Source: Prorocentrum cordatum (lineage: Eukaryota; Sar; Dinophyceae; Prorocentrales; Prorocentraceae). From it: a DNA stretch of 64,000 nt. The first letter of the stretch is position 1, and each line of letters begins with the position of its first letter. The DNA is taken from positions 62,501-126,500 of the forward strand of contig CAUYUJ010015693.1 of NCBI GenBank assembly GCA_963575745.1, read 5' to 3'. The position numbers and the translations under genes were made by a program. Shown piece by piece: positions 32,000 to 43,720 of the stretch. The notes beneath the pieces were generated by a model, which ran no database searches, was not told where the DNA came from, and saw only the letters and a list, made by a program, of their open reading frames with translations.

Positions 32000-34100
32000 A
32001 CAGGCAAAGGAGGAGGCAGGAGGGAAGATGAAAAAGGGTTAGCGGCGATGGACTCAGGATGGTCCGTTCCTGGACACTCCCCGGAGTCCCGCCTGGAGAC
32101 CCCCTCCGCAGCCTCAAGTACTGCGCGCAAGCATGTACCATGCTGCCACCCAGTCCTTCAAACGCCGACGCCACCCACACACACGCAGAACAGACACCGC
32201 ACAGAAAAGTACCACATGAAGAAAGCAAAAACAAAAGAGAGGGAAACCACACGCATATACTCGCTTGTACACCTCGGCGTGCGTACTGGGTGCGGCTAGG
32301 GGGAACAGCCAAGAACACCGAAGGAGAAGTCGACAGCAGTGCTCTCCAAAGGCCATCCTCGGGGCGTCGTCGACAGAACTCCGACGAGCACAGCAGGCCC
32401 GTTCCCAAACGCCACGCAGTAACCCTGTCCGGAGCACGCCCAGACCTCCCACGAGGAAATCTGGAAGACGAGACCTACCCAGGGGTCTCGTTTTCTAGAT
32501 TCTGGCTTGCGCTCTGGGGCTATCGGTACCCAGAAGGAGGGAGGGAGGGAGCCAGGCCCGAGGCGAAAGGAGAAGGGGAAAAGGAAAGAGAAGAGGGGAC
32601 AAGAGACAGAGGGAAAAACGAAAGGCAGGAAGAGGGAGGGAAGGGGCAGGAGGAGAGGGAGAGAAGGAGCAAGTTTTGCGGAGGAGCTCCCGGAGACGCA
32701 CCCTCCCCGCCAACTAGGCGCCAGCAGACAGGCCCCCCCCCTGCAGCACGATAGGGCCGCAAGTAGCCTCCAGCATGCACGGAGGCGTGGACCAAACATC
32801 GCGTTGTAGCACAACTGCGCGCGACCGCGACGCATGCAAGACACAGACAAGCACGCTTGCGTTGCACTCGGTTGGCGCGCGCAGGGCCGCGCCAGTCTGT
32901 TTCGGCGCTGCGTAGCTGACCTGGCCGCGCCACGCTCGCCACCCCCGAGGAGGGCCAGCAGGCTGCAGCGCAAGGAGAGCTCGAGGGACCACCGCAAGGA
33001 TTGCAGGAGGAGGTAACCACGTCGCCGCTCCAAGAGCCGTCCCAGGAGCGGCAGCCGAAAAGAGGACAACGCGGTGCGCCGCAGCTGTTCCTGGGTGCGC
33101 GACCGGCGAAAAGGCAGTTCGCCTTGCCGCAGCCGGTCCCAGGACAACCGTTTGCCAGCTGCCCGCCAAAACGGCGCCCCGCACAAGAGCAGACCCTCCG
33201 CAGCTGATCGCGGGGCGACTGGCGCCCCGTGCAGGAGCAGAGCGCCACCCTGGGGGGCCCACCCAGCAGCACCCAGCTCCACCAGCAGAAGAACAAACAA
33301 CCAGCGCCGCAGGTGACCCCCACGCCCCTGGCCGAATACGCCGCTCCCGATGAGGGGGGGGGGGGGCGCCTTGGCCGGCATGGGCTGCGACGCCAAATCG
33401 ACCTGGAATGCCCACGATATCAAAAAATCGCGGTTGGACCCGCAGAAGCTGCAGACCACGCCCCTAACGAGCAGCTCTGGACCATGTCCCCAAGGGAAGC
33501 GCGGCTTCCCTGACGCGAGGGGGGTGGGTAAAAAAACAGCGGGCGGCCGAGGCGCACGCTTGGGTGGTCCCGAAGCAAACAGGAGCCCTGCAGCACCCCC
33601 GCGCCCATGGTCGCCAAGGGCACGGCTAGCAGCCGCCACGCCACCGCCCCCGCAGCCCGCCACGAAGGAAGAGCTTGCTCTCCCGGCCTGGGCCGCTGCG
33701 TCGGCCTGGGCCGGGGAAGCGCGTGGGCGCCCCGGGGCGCCCACACGCGTCGGTGACGCCACCCTGCGCGCCCACTGCTTGGGCACCTCCAGGAGGCAAG
33801 GCGTTGGCCCTGGCGCCGCCATGGTCCTCGACGACGCTGGGAATCCTGCGAAGAGGATCTCAGCGCGTGGGCCCACAGAGCTGAAACCAGAACGCATAGG
33901 GCCGCGCATCAAAAGTAGAGCCTTTTCGTCCAATTTGTTTTCCAAGAATGAAGCTAAACTTCTTGACATGGCTCGGTTGTCTACCGAGCCATAGAACGAG
34001 TCTGGAGCGACTGGCTCCCTTGGCTTCAACTACTTTTTGTCCTTCAGGCAGCAAGATAACATAACCAAAGACGACGTGGCAAAGCTGTTGCGTTTCTTTT
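32000..34100. other. No gene recognised
   Basis: GC-rich with long overlapping frames on both strands, including a 577-codon minus-strand frame at 32296-34029. That frame is Leu/Pro/Arg-rich and low in complexity (SFPLPLLLPLPS type), with no domain. Its lower half runs over a purine tract. I treat it as spurious. Confidence 0.4.
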
Positions 34101-34140
34101 TGGCTACAGTGCACTCGGAACGGTGGGGAGCTGCAGGATT

Positions 34141-35357
34141 GCGTATCCGAAAGCGTGAGGCTCATTAGTGAGTTTGAGGCTTATGAGTTCGCCAAACTGG
34201 AGAAAATTTCAAAGCTTTCGTTTCGTAGTGAGCGCTGAGCTGTCCCAACACCAACTAAGCAACCGAAGCGCTCGGTTAGACATGGATGCTATCCTCACTG
34301 TTCGGGAAGCATGGGATGCAATCCAGACGGTCCTGGGGGACAACCTCCCAGGAAAAAAATTGCGACGGGCGGATTCGCCACAGACGTCTGGGGCGAGCCT
34401 GAATGGCCCGATTCTCAGTGGTAAGACCCGTCCTACTACGACCAGTTCTGGCAGGAAGCCATCGGGGAAGACGCCGCCAACGGAAACACAAAAGGGTGTT
34501 GGAGGCGTGGTGGCCCCAACCACTTGGTCGAGAACAGGCCGCGCCAGCCAAACTACACAACGAGCAGCACAGGCAAAGGAAAAATACCCTTTACCCACGG
34601 CAGGGGTGCAGGCAAAGGGCACGGAACAGGAGCGGGACAGACAACCCCTGGCAGGGGATACGGATCCAATATTGACCAGGCAGGAAAGTATAGCGGGAAA
34701 CCAGCACGTGGAAAAAAAACGACAAGTTCCAAAAGCAAAGGCAAACGCAAGGGCAACACTTCACAGATGACGTCGGTGAAAAGCAACCACGCGTTCACAG
34801 CTGATGACTCCGGCTGGTGGATGGGGACTGACTGGTCCGGGTCAGAGTATCCTGACTGGAGCTCTGGTCAAGCCAGCGGCTGCGAAAACCACCCCGACTC
34901 GGATGCCCAACTAGCTCGGTCATTCGTGGCGGAGCACTCAGACGACTCTGCCCCTGACAGCCAGCCACCGAAGCCACCTGACGAGCAGAGGCCACCGAGC
35001 ATGCCGCCAGAGCAAGCGCGGCAGCTACGCGCCTTCAGGGCGTTCCTGCTCGACAAGAAGCTTGCGCACCTCCGGTCCCTCCAGGGGGAGAGGTTGCCAG
35101 AAACGTCGCGTCCGCCTCCCCACGCCACAGCAAGTGCGTCGTGCAGCTGCACCGCAGGTGCCGGACCGTCGAGCCTGGGCTCCCCGGCCGATGGAATGGC
35201 GTCTGTGGAGGCGGAGCGCGCTGGACCGGCGAGCGTTACCTGGCCGCTGGAAGAGCTGCTCCCGCCGACTGTGGCCCGTCGTCCAGCGTTCCGTCCGGAC
35301 CGGCGTGCCTGGGCCCCCCGGCTGCTGGAATGGATAGATCGCGTAGCGCGCCCGTAG
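34141..35357 (+). pseudogene. Copia Gag-like region
   Basis: Pieces in three frames: 'DCVSESVRLISEFEAYEF' at about 34138-34191; a 200-codon frame 34168-34770; and a frame 34524-35357 with the basic stretch 'SSKSKGKRKGN' followed by acidic, Trp-containing sequence. A cysteine cluster (C-x4-C-x3-C-x4-C-x2-C) lies just downstream at about 35449-35495, where nucleocapsid-type knuckles would be expected. Gag would form the particle that packages the element RNA. Assigned mainly by position. Confidence 0.5.
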
Positions 35358-35448
35358 GCGTAGATTCGCTCAGGGCACCTCACGCCGAGGGCTGCCCCGA
35401 CCGGCTGGCGCGGGTCAGCTGCCGCGGCAAGTTGATGGCGCAGTTCGA

Positions 35449-36099
35449 GTGCCTGTCCCGCGTAGAGTGCGGGAGCGCGTGCTTCACCTGCGAGAACATC
35501 GACTTGGTGGGCCCGCTGCTCCGGGCGCCGTGCTGGTGCATGGGCCCGCGGCCGTGCCAAAATGGCAGAACGACGACTACGGCTACGATGACTGCCCCCC
35601 TCCTGCCTCTTTCTTCGACGCCGACAGCGACGGCGACGAGGACGACAGCAGCGTCGACGACGACGCCGAAGACGACGACACCAAAGAAGGTAAGAGCGCT
35701 TCCTACGTTGCCAAAACAGCAATGCCGTCGTTTGCCACGGAGCACAGCCTGCACACGGACATTGCGGTCCACGAGGCAATCGTCGATCCCTTCTGCTCGA
35801 AAGGAATGGTTTCAGAGGACTGGTGCCAGAAGTTCAAGCAGCTCCTGGCTACAGAGTTCCCTGATCTGTGTGTTTCCGAAAAGCCATCTTCGACTGTGTA
35901 TTGTATCTTTTTTGCTGGATGTGATTCGGAAGCGGCCACAAGTTTAGCTAACGTTCCTTTTCAAATGCTTAACCCTAGAACGGAGTTCGAAGTAGCCAAA
36001 ACAGGCGCAGCTCCACGAGCCGCACCCTTCTTGTTGTCCAAGCCTCAACTGACTAATCTTCGCGCCGTAGTGGATTTCGATGCAGACACGCTTCTCTAG
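35449..36099 (+). pseudogene. Copia region between Gag and integrase
   Basis: Frame with a strongly acidic block (35580-35690) followed by ordinary protein, ending 'LSKPQLTNLRAVVDFDA'. That ending resembles the segment after the protease in copia-type polyproteins. No clear protease D(T/S)G active-site triplet was found, so the protease is either missing or not recognisable. Confidence 0.4.
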
Positions 36100-36150
36100 A
36101 AAGAGACGCAGCAGACGATAACACTGCAGACGAGCCACGCTGGGCACTAC

Positions 36151-37380
36151 TTGTTTCCACTCCTCTCCGTGCGGCCAGCAGCGCTACAAGCCGCATCTGC
36201 TACGACCACAAGCCCAACCAAGCAGGGAGCCGCGTATGAAACCATCACTATGCTTGACAGCCCGGGGTCCTTTCAGATTTCAATGCCGCCTCGTTTGTCC
36301 AAGCGGAAGCACGACTTGACCACCCAGGCCGGACTGAAGAGGATCCCTGATCGACTCGGCCACCCTAGCGCGGAGCACTTGATGCGTCAGATTACTCCTG
36401 TGTTGGACCCCGGGACCGTCCCTGCAGTGGAAAACCCGCCCCTCGTCCTAAGACCTCCGGGAGCGCCAGATCTGTCAACCAGATTGAGTGTATCGGTTCA
36501 TGCGACATCAAATTGGGCACCCAACCAATCATTTTCCATCCTGTGACCGATGCTTTCACAAAGTGGTCCCTGGTAGAGCGGGTTCCGATCAGGGGGCCCA
36601 GCGGCACGCTGCAGACATTCTCCTGGCGGCGATTTCTTTTTGGATTTTTGGAAGTTTGCCAGAGAACATTTTGACCGACAGCGGGGGCGAGTATACCAAC
36701 AAAGAAGTCGAACAATATTTGGAGCTACACGGAGCACGCCACTTGTGGATCCCTCCCCGTGCTCCTGCTTCGAACGGCCTGGTTGAGCGGCGCGACGGAG
36801 TCGCGAAGATAATCTTTTACAATTTTGCGCGCGCAGATGCGCATGAGGCAAATCGGCAGTAGAAAGCTCACCACCACGGATATAATGCTGCAAGCCTGTG
36901 CTGCGAAGAAAGCCTTGGTGCGAAGATGTGGGTTTTCGTCCCAGTTCCTAGCTCTAGGGAACAACCATTTTTGCGACATCATCGACGACGCAGACACTCC
37001 CATGTTCCGGGACCTCCCCGCGGACCCGGCGAGCAGTGCTCAGGCTAGGCTCTCCCTTTGGCGAGCCGCCCAGCAGGTGGCTGTCCAAATCAAATCAGAA
37101 TTACGGGATTTGTTCAATTCACGATAGGCTGGCACACTCGGCCCTCTGAGCGCCGTGGCCATCGTTGATGGGATAGCGGACGAGAGCTTAAAAGACAAGA
37201 CTTTTGGAAAGGCTTGGGAAGGACGGGCAACCGAGCTAGGCATGGAAGGCCAGCAAGAAATGTGGATTCGAACGCAAGATGGCCATAGTATTTCTGTACA
37301 CCGGCACAGGGTCCGCCCTCGTGAACGCATAGGGATCCTGGAATTCCAAGTCCAGGCGCCCGTGCAAGACACCGTAAACA
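36151..37380 (+). pseudogene. Copia integrase, frameshifted
   Basis: 'RLGHPSAEHLMRQI' (about 36352-36393) is the pre-integrase zinc-binding region, with its later cysteines not evident. The core catalytic domain follows: 'TDAFTKWSLVERVP' at about 36545-36590 (first Asp), 'ILTDSGGEYTNKEVEQYL' at about 36669-36723 (second Asp), and 'ASNGLVERRDGV' at about 36767-36802 (Glu). The three acidic residues appear present but not in one frame. A C-terminal part is in the frame 37155-37646. Integrase would insert the element cDNA into the genome. Confidence 0.75.
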
Positions 37381-37959
37381 ATAAGAAAGACCAGTATTCG
37401 GAAGACGCGGCCTCGTCGCCGCCATCGCCTCCAGCTGCGCCACCGCCACCAGTGCCGCGACCACCTCCTGCTACACCTGCTCCGGCTGGTTTTCTTGGAC
37501 CTGGTACCTCCGCCCGCGCAAACACCACAGCAGCCTGGAACTGGAAGTTCTTCACCTGGTACGTTCAAACCAACCCGCCAGCTCTCTGGCAAACAGTTGC
37601 CTTCTGGCCAGACAAAGCAGATGGGAGAACACGGAGTGGCAGATGAGGTGCCCGCGCACGTGTTACAAATTCTGCCACGCGAAGCTCCGAACACCAGTTC
37701 CGACTCCCCAGAGCTTTCGTGGTTCCGGGGCGACGACTTTTTTGCAGCGGCCAACAACGATGCTGACGAGTCGTTTTTCGAAGTGCCAACGCAATGGGGC
37801 ATGATGGCTGATGTTGCGGATTATTGCAAGAGCTGCCTGGAAAACGCACGCGTTCCAGGGGAATCTGTTCTTGATGCTCTAGCAGCTGTGAAAACGCTGA
37901 AGCGGGCAAAGGGAGTTCAACGCAAGGCCGCGGAAGCAGACCCGGTCTTCGAAGCGCCC

Positions 37960-38530
37960 CGGCTTTGTGAACGACATGCTGTTTCGGATAATTGTGATGT
38001 GGTTCAGCTTTCAGACGGCGCGTCTGCCGTGCCACCCTGCTTCGTCTACACGGCGCCTGATGGCGAACCGAAGGCCCGTCTCGTAGTGCAAAGCTGCTTC
38101 GAACCCGGCAAGGACAGCCATGTGGTAGAGAGTCCAACTTTGCATCGTCACTCCGTTCGTTTCCTTCTTTGGCTAGCTGCTTACATACATTTCGAACCGG
38201 CAGCATGGGGCGCGAAGAAGGCGTTCCTTCAGGCTGACGCGTCTGCTGATCCCGATTGGGATGACTCCCCCGGGTTCGTCCGTCCGCCTGCTGGTGGCGA
38301 CCTTCCTGAAGGACGCGTGTGGCGACTGAAGCGTGGCAAGACTCTGCGTGGCTTGCGCCGTGCACCTAGGGCATGGTTCTTTACCATGAGGTCTCTTCTG
38401 CTAGAACGCGGCTTTGTGCAGTTGATCTGGGATCCATGTGTGTGTTCCTGCGCTTCGAGAAAGAGCAACTTCAGGGTTTTGTTGGTCTTCGCGTAGACGA
38501 TGCTCTGATGGCCAGAACAGATGCTTTCTG
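37960..38530 (+). pseudogene. Copia reverse transcriptase, inactivated
   Basis: 'PKARLVVQSCF', 'AWGAKKAFLQAD' (about 38206-38240), 'LPEGRVWRLKRGKTLRGLRR' and 'APRAWF' follow the copia pattern in one frame ending at 38496. The aspartate motif comes in another frame as 'LRVDDALMA' (about 38487-38513). In motif A, where copia elements have D-x-x-x-AFL, a glycine stands in place of the catalytic aspartate. Both this and the frameshift would abolish activity. Confidence 0.85.
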
Positions 38531-39021
38531 GAATGTCATTGAAAGTTTGCCGCTGCAGTGGGGCACGCGTGAGCATGACAATTTTGTCTGTTGCGGTTGT
38601 ATTAAAGTAGATATGCCGTACATCATCCTGGACCAAACAGAATATTATTGTAAACATCTGTCAATCATATCTGCACCTCCACACCGCCTGCGGCAGCCGA
38701 CTTCCCCAGTGACACTGCGCCAGTGCCTCGGCGAGCAGATCTGGGTCGTTCTGTCGCGTCCAAAGTGCAATCGGCAACAGTGAGTACGCTTCTAGATTGC
38801 AGCAAAAACGCCCGTCGCCTCGAGAACATCCCAATTGTCCATAGATTTGGCCCCATGTCCAAAGACATCTGCGTGCATTCTTTCGGGGACTCTTCCAACA
38901 GCACTCCGCCGCAGCGCGGCGTGGCCACGTTCATAGGAAAAAAGATGGGGGGGGTCAGGTCGTTCGTGCTTCGACGTACAGGTGGGCGCCAAAGAAGCAA
39001 GTCTGAGCACGCATCTCCGCC

Positions 39022-39410
39022 TTGGCAGCCGAGGCTCTCTCGGCAGAAGCGGCCTTGGATGTAAGTTTTGCCACGGGACGCCGGATTCAAGAAGCATTGC
39101 GCATGCCAGAACTTCCGTTTGGTGTTCTGCTTACCGATCGTTGGTCTTCCGCCACCAATATCTACTCTGCAATGCCACACCTTTCGGAAGAAGATCTTAC
39201 TCCAGCGTTCCAGAGCGTTCGTGAAGCTGTCGCTTCATGGATTCCCAAGCACTGTGACAAGGTACTTCCCTTGGAACTGCTGTGGATGCCAGATTCTGAA
39301 ATGGTTGCGGATCCTCTCACCAAGGACAAGTCCAACCCAGAGAAGCTTCTAGCACCTATCTGGTCTGGTACACTGACGTTCACCTCAGCGAGAAAACCGG
39401 CCACCGCACC
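39022..39410 (+). pseudogene. Copia RNase H domain
   Basis: One frame carries 'EALSAEAALDVSFATG', 'VLLTDRWSSATNIYSAMPHL', and near its end 'LLWMPDSEMVADPLTKDKSN', which is the typical C-terminal 'ADxLTK' signature of Ty1/copia RNase H. RNase H removes the RNA strand during reverse transcription. The frame continues to 39954 with Ala/Pro-rich sequence of unclear status. Confidence 0.8.
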
Positions 39411-40680
39411 ACCAGCAAGTGCCAGCGCAGCGTCGTCAGCTAGACCTTTGTGCCTGGGTTTCCCGGCAGAGGGAAAGGCGGTCGCTTGCGCCATGGTTGC
39501 ATCTGCCATCGGCGCCAGGGCGCCGGCAGCCCCCGGCTGCACGAGCAAGGCTCGACCTCCACATCCAAAGGCCTTGTCGAAAGCGTGTTCGCCGGCCCCT
39601 CCAGCAGGGCGCACAGCCGAAGAGCAGCTCGCGGCGCTTCCGCCAGCACGCCGCCTGAGCAACGTGGAACGGCAGCTCCAGTGCAGTGCCTTAAGCATGA
39701 TGTGCACCGAGCGCCGGGCCATGCAGAAGCTGCAGAACAAGCAGGACACGCCCAGGGAGCGACAGCTCGAGCGGGCCATAGACTTAGCCGGAGCCAAAAG
39801 GGAGCCGCAAGCAACGCAAAAGGCAATCTGCATGCACAATCGTATCAAGGATGCTGATGCTGATGCTAGTGGCAAGCCAGAAAAATACCGCGATCACCTG
39901 TGCCGCCGGGATGTCCCTCAGATGGGACATACCTGCCAGAAAGCTCCGGGATAGACAGAAAGCGAAGAGCGACAGGGCCGACTGGGAACGACCTGGTGGT
40001 AGGCGTGCTGCCCGGGAAGTGAGTGCTCCTAGCGTTCCGGAGTGCTTTCGGATCGCATAGAACCAGAGACGCCGTGTCCGGTCATTCAAAGAGAGAGGTC
40101 TCGCAGCAGAGATGATCGTTCTGATCTTTCCGATTCGTCGGAGTCTGGCGGGACATTGTCGTGTGATGGAGACGACACAGCGACAAGTGACAGGGGCCAC
40201 GTCTTCACGAAGGCAGTCCGGGCTCCCGAACTGAGACTGTCCACTGACAGGAACATGCGAAGGCCGCCTCCTAGCGCAGCACGGAAAGCAAAGAAAGCAC
40301 CGAAGCGCGCGGAGAAAAAAGAGAGAAGAGGACGACTACAGCAACTACTGACTGACAGCTGAGCCACCCTTTGGCCATTTGTAGAAGAAAAGGGGTTGAG
40401 GTTGTGAATCGACTTCATTCCTCTTCTTGTTCATTCTTGCTCATTCTGTCCATCCTTTCTTGTCTTCTCTCTCCCGCCCTCCTCCTGCTGTTGCACTGCT
40501 GCTGGCCGCTGCCATTCAGGGCCCTTGAGCCGCTCGCCGCGCGCCCAGCGGAAAGAGCGAGCGCCCGGCCCTCCCTAGCGAGCCCTGCTGGGCATTCCGT
40601 CTCCCTGGAGCTCTCGTGCCTGGATGGCATTCGTGTGAGACGTCCTCGGCATACGTCGCCCGCGCGCATTTTGGCACACC
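39411..40680. other. Tail of the copia region; no gene assigned
   Basis: An Ala/Pro/Arg-rich frame continues from the RNase H to 39954. A second frame, 40042-40362, gives a basic, Ser/Arg-rich 106-residue peptide with charged repeats, family unknown. Pyrimidine-rich sequence follows at 40410-40500. Confidence 0.4.
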
Positions 40681-41120
40681 CCCCGCGCGTTTCGTAGCTC
40701 CATGTGGGGCCCTACCGAGGGCCCCAGTGGCACCGCCCGCATGCATGCAGCATCGCCCACCCAGTATTGCGTTTCGTGGCCCCGCAGGGAGCCCCACCGA
40801 AGGCCACGCTGCTATCGCCCGCATGCGTCACTCCCACCCATCACAGCCTTTCGTGGCCCCATAGGGAGCTCCACCGAAGTCCTCAGTGGCACCGCCCGCA
40901 TGCGTCACCCCCACCCCGCACGGCGTTTCGTGGCCCCACAGGGAGCTCCACCGAAAGCCTCACTTGGACCGCCCGCATGCGTCACCCCCACCCAGTCCAG
41001 CGTTTCGTGGCCCCACAGGGAGCTCAACCGAAGGCCTTAGTGCTACCGCCCGCATGCGTCACCTGCACGCATTTCGGTACACCCAGCACATCGTGCCGTC
41101 GCCCCAGATGGAGCTCCACC
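40680..41120 (+). repeat. ~78-bp satellite, about five units, inverted relative to the 24.5 kb array
   Basis: Units share 'TTTCGTGGCCCCACAGGGAG', 'CTCCACCGAAGGCC' and 'CACCGCCCGCATGCGTCACC'. The reverse complement of the 24.54-25.80 kb unit contains the same blocks in the same order. Confidence 0.8.
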
Positions 41121-41139
41121 GAGGGCACCAGTGGCCAGG

Positions 41140-43720
41140 CCGCCGCCGGGGGCCCCTGCCGCACAGCGAGCATTCCGGATACAACGAAGAGGCGGAGCAG
41201 GGCGAGCTGAGCGAGACAGCGACCTCGCTTGACAGCCACACCGGACTAGATATCACCGGCGAGGACGACGGCGACGATGGCAGCGGCGAAGACGAGGGGG
41301 ATGACGGCTACGAGGAGACGGGAGAGCCGCCAGCCCCAGGTCCCAGACCGACGCCCCCGTCCAGGGTGGAGGCCGCACTTGGCCGTCTGCCAGCCTGGAG
41401 GCCGGCCCCTGTGGGCCCACCTGGGCCGCGCGGCTGCTGCGGCTAACCCCGCGGCAGGACTCCTCGGGCCCCCTCTCCGCCAGGCTTGTGTGGATTGCCT
41501 TTGGGGAGTGCGCGCCATCGCCTGGGCCTCGGCCGTGGTGACCCTGGTCTGTTTGTGCATGTCTGTACTTCGCGTCGCAGTCGACGCCCTGCTGATCGGC
41601 CCTGTTCGAGCATGCCTTGGGTGCTGCGTGCGCCGCTGCCGCCTGGCCCCCCTGGGCCGCCGCCGCCGCCGCCGCCGGGGCTGGTCGGGCCGGGGGCTTC
41701 GCGCCCAGTCGACAACGCGAGGTGCAGCGGGGTGCGGGCCCGAGGGGCCAGCGGCCGCCCCCGGCACTTCATCTTCGTCGCGGAGCGGCAGGCCGCGCGC
41801 GTCAGCCGAGGATCCCCCGAGAGCGGGGGCCCCTGCCCGCGCGTCGGGCCTCATCTACGACTGCAAGACTTGTCGGGGGTCAACGCTGCCTGGAGGAAGC
41901 CTCCACCAAATGGCTGCGCCTGTGGCGCGAGGCACCTTGCTGGGACCTGGGCGATCGCTGCACCTCAACACCTACAACCACGTGGGCGCGGAGGACTTGG
42001 TCGAGCCGGGGCAGCTCGCCGACCCCGGGCCTGGCCGAGGGCGGCAGCTGGGGCTGGTGGCTCGGGCTGCCTGCCGCCTGCTGCTCAGGGCCGCTGGGCG
42101 TCTGCTTGGGGCATGCGGTTGCCGCTGCCTGGTGAGCAGCCGCGGCTGCGCTGGCCGCCAGGGCGCACGCCGCCGCCGCCGGCGCTGCCGCGCGCGCCGG
42201 CGCGGGCCGCCCCCCCGCCCGAGATCGCCGCGCACGGCGACCTTTCGGAGACGGAGTCCGAGCCTGAGGAGCGCAAGTGCCGCGCCGACCAGGTCCTCTA
42301 TACGGGGGGCGGGCGCGCGCAGCAGATGGCCAGGGGCAATTGCCGACGTCAGGCTGCTCGCGGAGGACACCGAGCTGTCGGGCATGCTCGAGCCCGCGGG
42401 CGCGCCTGAAACCCGCTTGTGCTCCCGCGCGGCGCGCCTGGGGCGGCGCTGCCCGCGGGTCGGCTGCCGCCGCCTTGGCGGCGTGGTGGTCGCTCGCGGG
42501 GCCAGCTGCTGCGCTGGCCGCGCCGCTGCCGCTTTGGGCCATGCCCGCGGCCCGCCGCTGCAGCCCCCGCCCGAACCCCCCTCCGGGGCTCGGCGCGCGG
42601 CCGGCGACGCGGGAGAGGCCCCGGGCGCTGAGCCGCCGAGGCGCCGAGGCGCCCGTGGCCCAGCTGAGCGGGCTCCACCCCCGGGCCGCCGAGCAGGGCG
42701 AAGGGTGCGTCGTGTTGGTCGCGCGCCACGATGACGAGCAGGTTCAATGCGCCTTCGGGGCCACGCTGGTCTTTCTGCGTCGCCCTCGGCTCGGATGGGC
42801 GGCTCGCGGCTGCCCGCGCTCGACCGGGCGGTGGAGGCGCCGCGCGAGGTGGTCGCTGGCAGCCGCCTGGCCACGGAGGCTCGCGCCGCAGGGGCGCCGC
42901 TGCTCATCGCGCCGACCCGCCCGGAACACGCCCCTCGGGGCGTGGCCGCAGACGGCCGTGGCATGGGGCGCGCCGGGCTCAGCCTCCTGCAGAGGCGCGA
43001 GAGGCTGGGCCGCCTCGCGCACGCGCTGGTAAGATTCCCCGAGCGCCGAGGCCACCTTGGGCGGGGCCCACCGCAGCCGCGGCAACGGCCCGAAGACGAG
43101 CCGCCGCTCCGAAGGATCGGGCGCCCCCACCAGCGACGACTTGATCGACCTGCTGCGGGATCAGCAGCCAGAGCCCGACGTCCTGGACAGGGGGGCCCTG
43201 CGCGCCCTCATCTCCGAGGAGGCGCGCCGACGCGCCCCGAGCCAAGCGGCCGATGCGAAGGGATTCCTGGAGGAGCGGCGCTTGCAGAGCATGGACATCG
43301 ACGCCGCTGAGCAGCTCCAGCACAAGTACACGTTCGACGACGTGGGTTCGGCCGCCGACACGATCGCGGACGCTCTGCTGCACGTTGCTGGGCCAGACGG
43401 CCGGGTGCCGCTGCCCGACGCGGAGGTCAAGGCTCTGCGGGCCATCGTGCACTCGCTCGGGGAGCGCGGCGCCCCCGAGCTCGGCCGAGGACGCCCAGTC
43501 CCAGTGCCCCATGCGCGAGGCGCGCGAACGCCCTCCCCGCCGCGCGAAACATAGCCGCCGAGGCCGCGGCGATCGAAGAGTGCCCCCCCGCCCCCGAGGA
43601 GGTCGAGCCGCCGTCGTTCGGAGGAGATACCAGCCATCGCTACTACCCGCCAGGCGTGGACAGGTAGGAGGTCGAGCCGAACCCCTTCCGCCTCGAGACA
43701 CCCGCCTTCACGGCAAGAAG
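41140..43720 (+). pseudogene. GC-rich broken coding region, unknown family
   Basis: Protein-like segments appear in turn in all three + frames. There is an acidic stretch (41167-41330, 'TGLDITGEDDGDDGSGEDEG'), one hydrophobic segment likely to span a membrane (about 41500-41620, 'AIAWASAVVTLVCLCMSVLR'), a CxxC piece near 41858, and a helical acidic region (43129-43470, with 'DDLIDLLRDQQPEPD'). The last piece (43555-43670, 'AAIEECPPAPEEVEPPSFGG') ends at a TAG. Frame changes between them suggest a decayed gene or several exons. No homologue comes to mind. Confidence 0.35.

Larger units (their letters stand above)
34110..39410 (+). mobile_element. Decayed Ty1/copia LTR retrotransposon
   Basis: Gag-like sequence, integrase, reverse transcriptase and RNase H follow in that order on the + strand. 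Integrase before reverse transcriptase is the Ty1/copia arrangement (Ty3/gypsy has it last). At least six frame changes are needed to read it through, and a catalytic reverse transcriptase residue appears lost, so it is not autonomous. I found no pair of long terminal repeats by eye near 33-34 kb or 39.5-40.7 kb. Confidence 0.85.

Noticed and set aside
32296-34029. 577-codon minus-strand frame
   Set aside because: Leu/Pro/Arg-rich with a low-complexity tail over a purine tract, no domain, and other strands are open too.
33500-40700. Long terminal repeats of the copia element
   Set aside because: I compared likely flanks by eye and found no matching pair; a self-alignment is needed before calling any.
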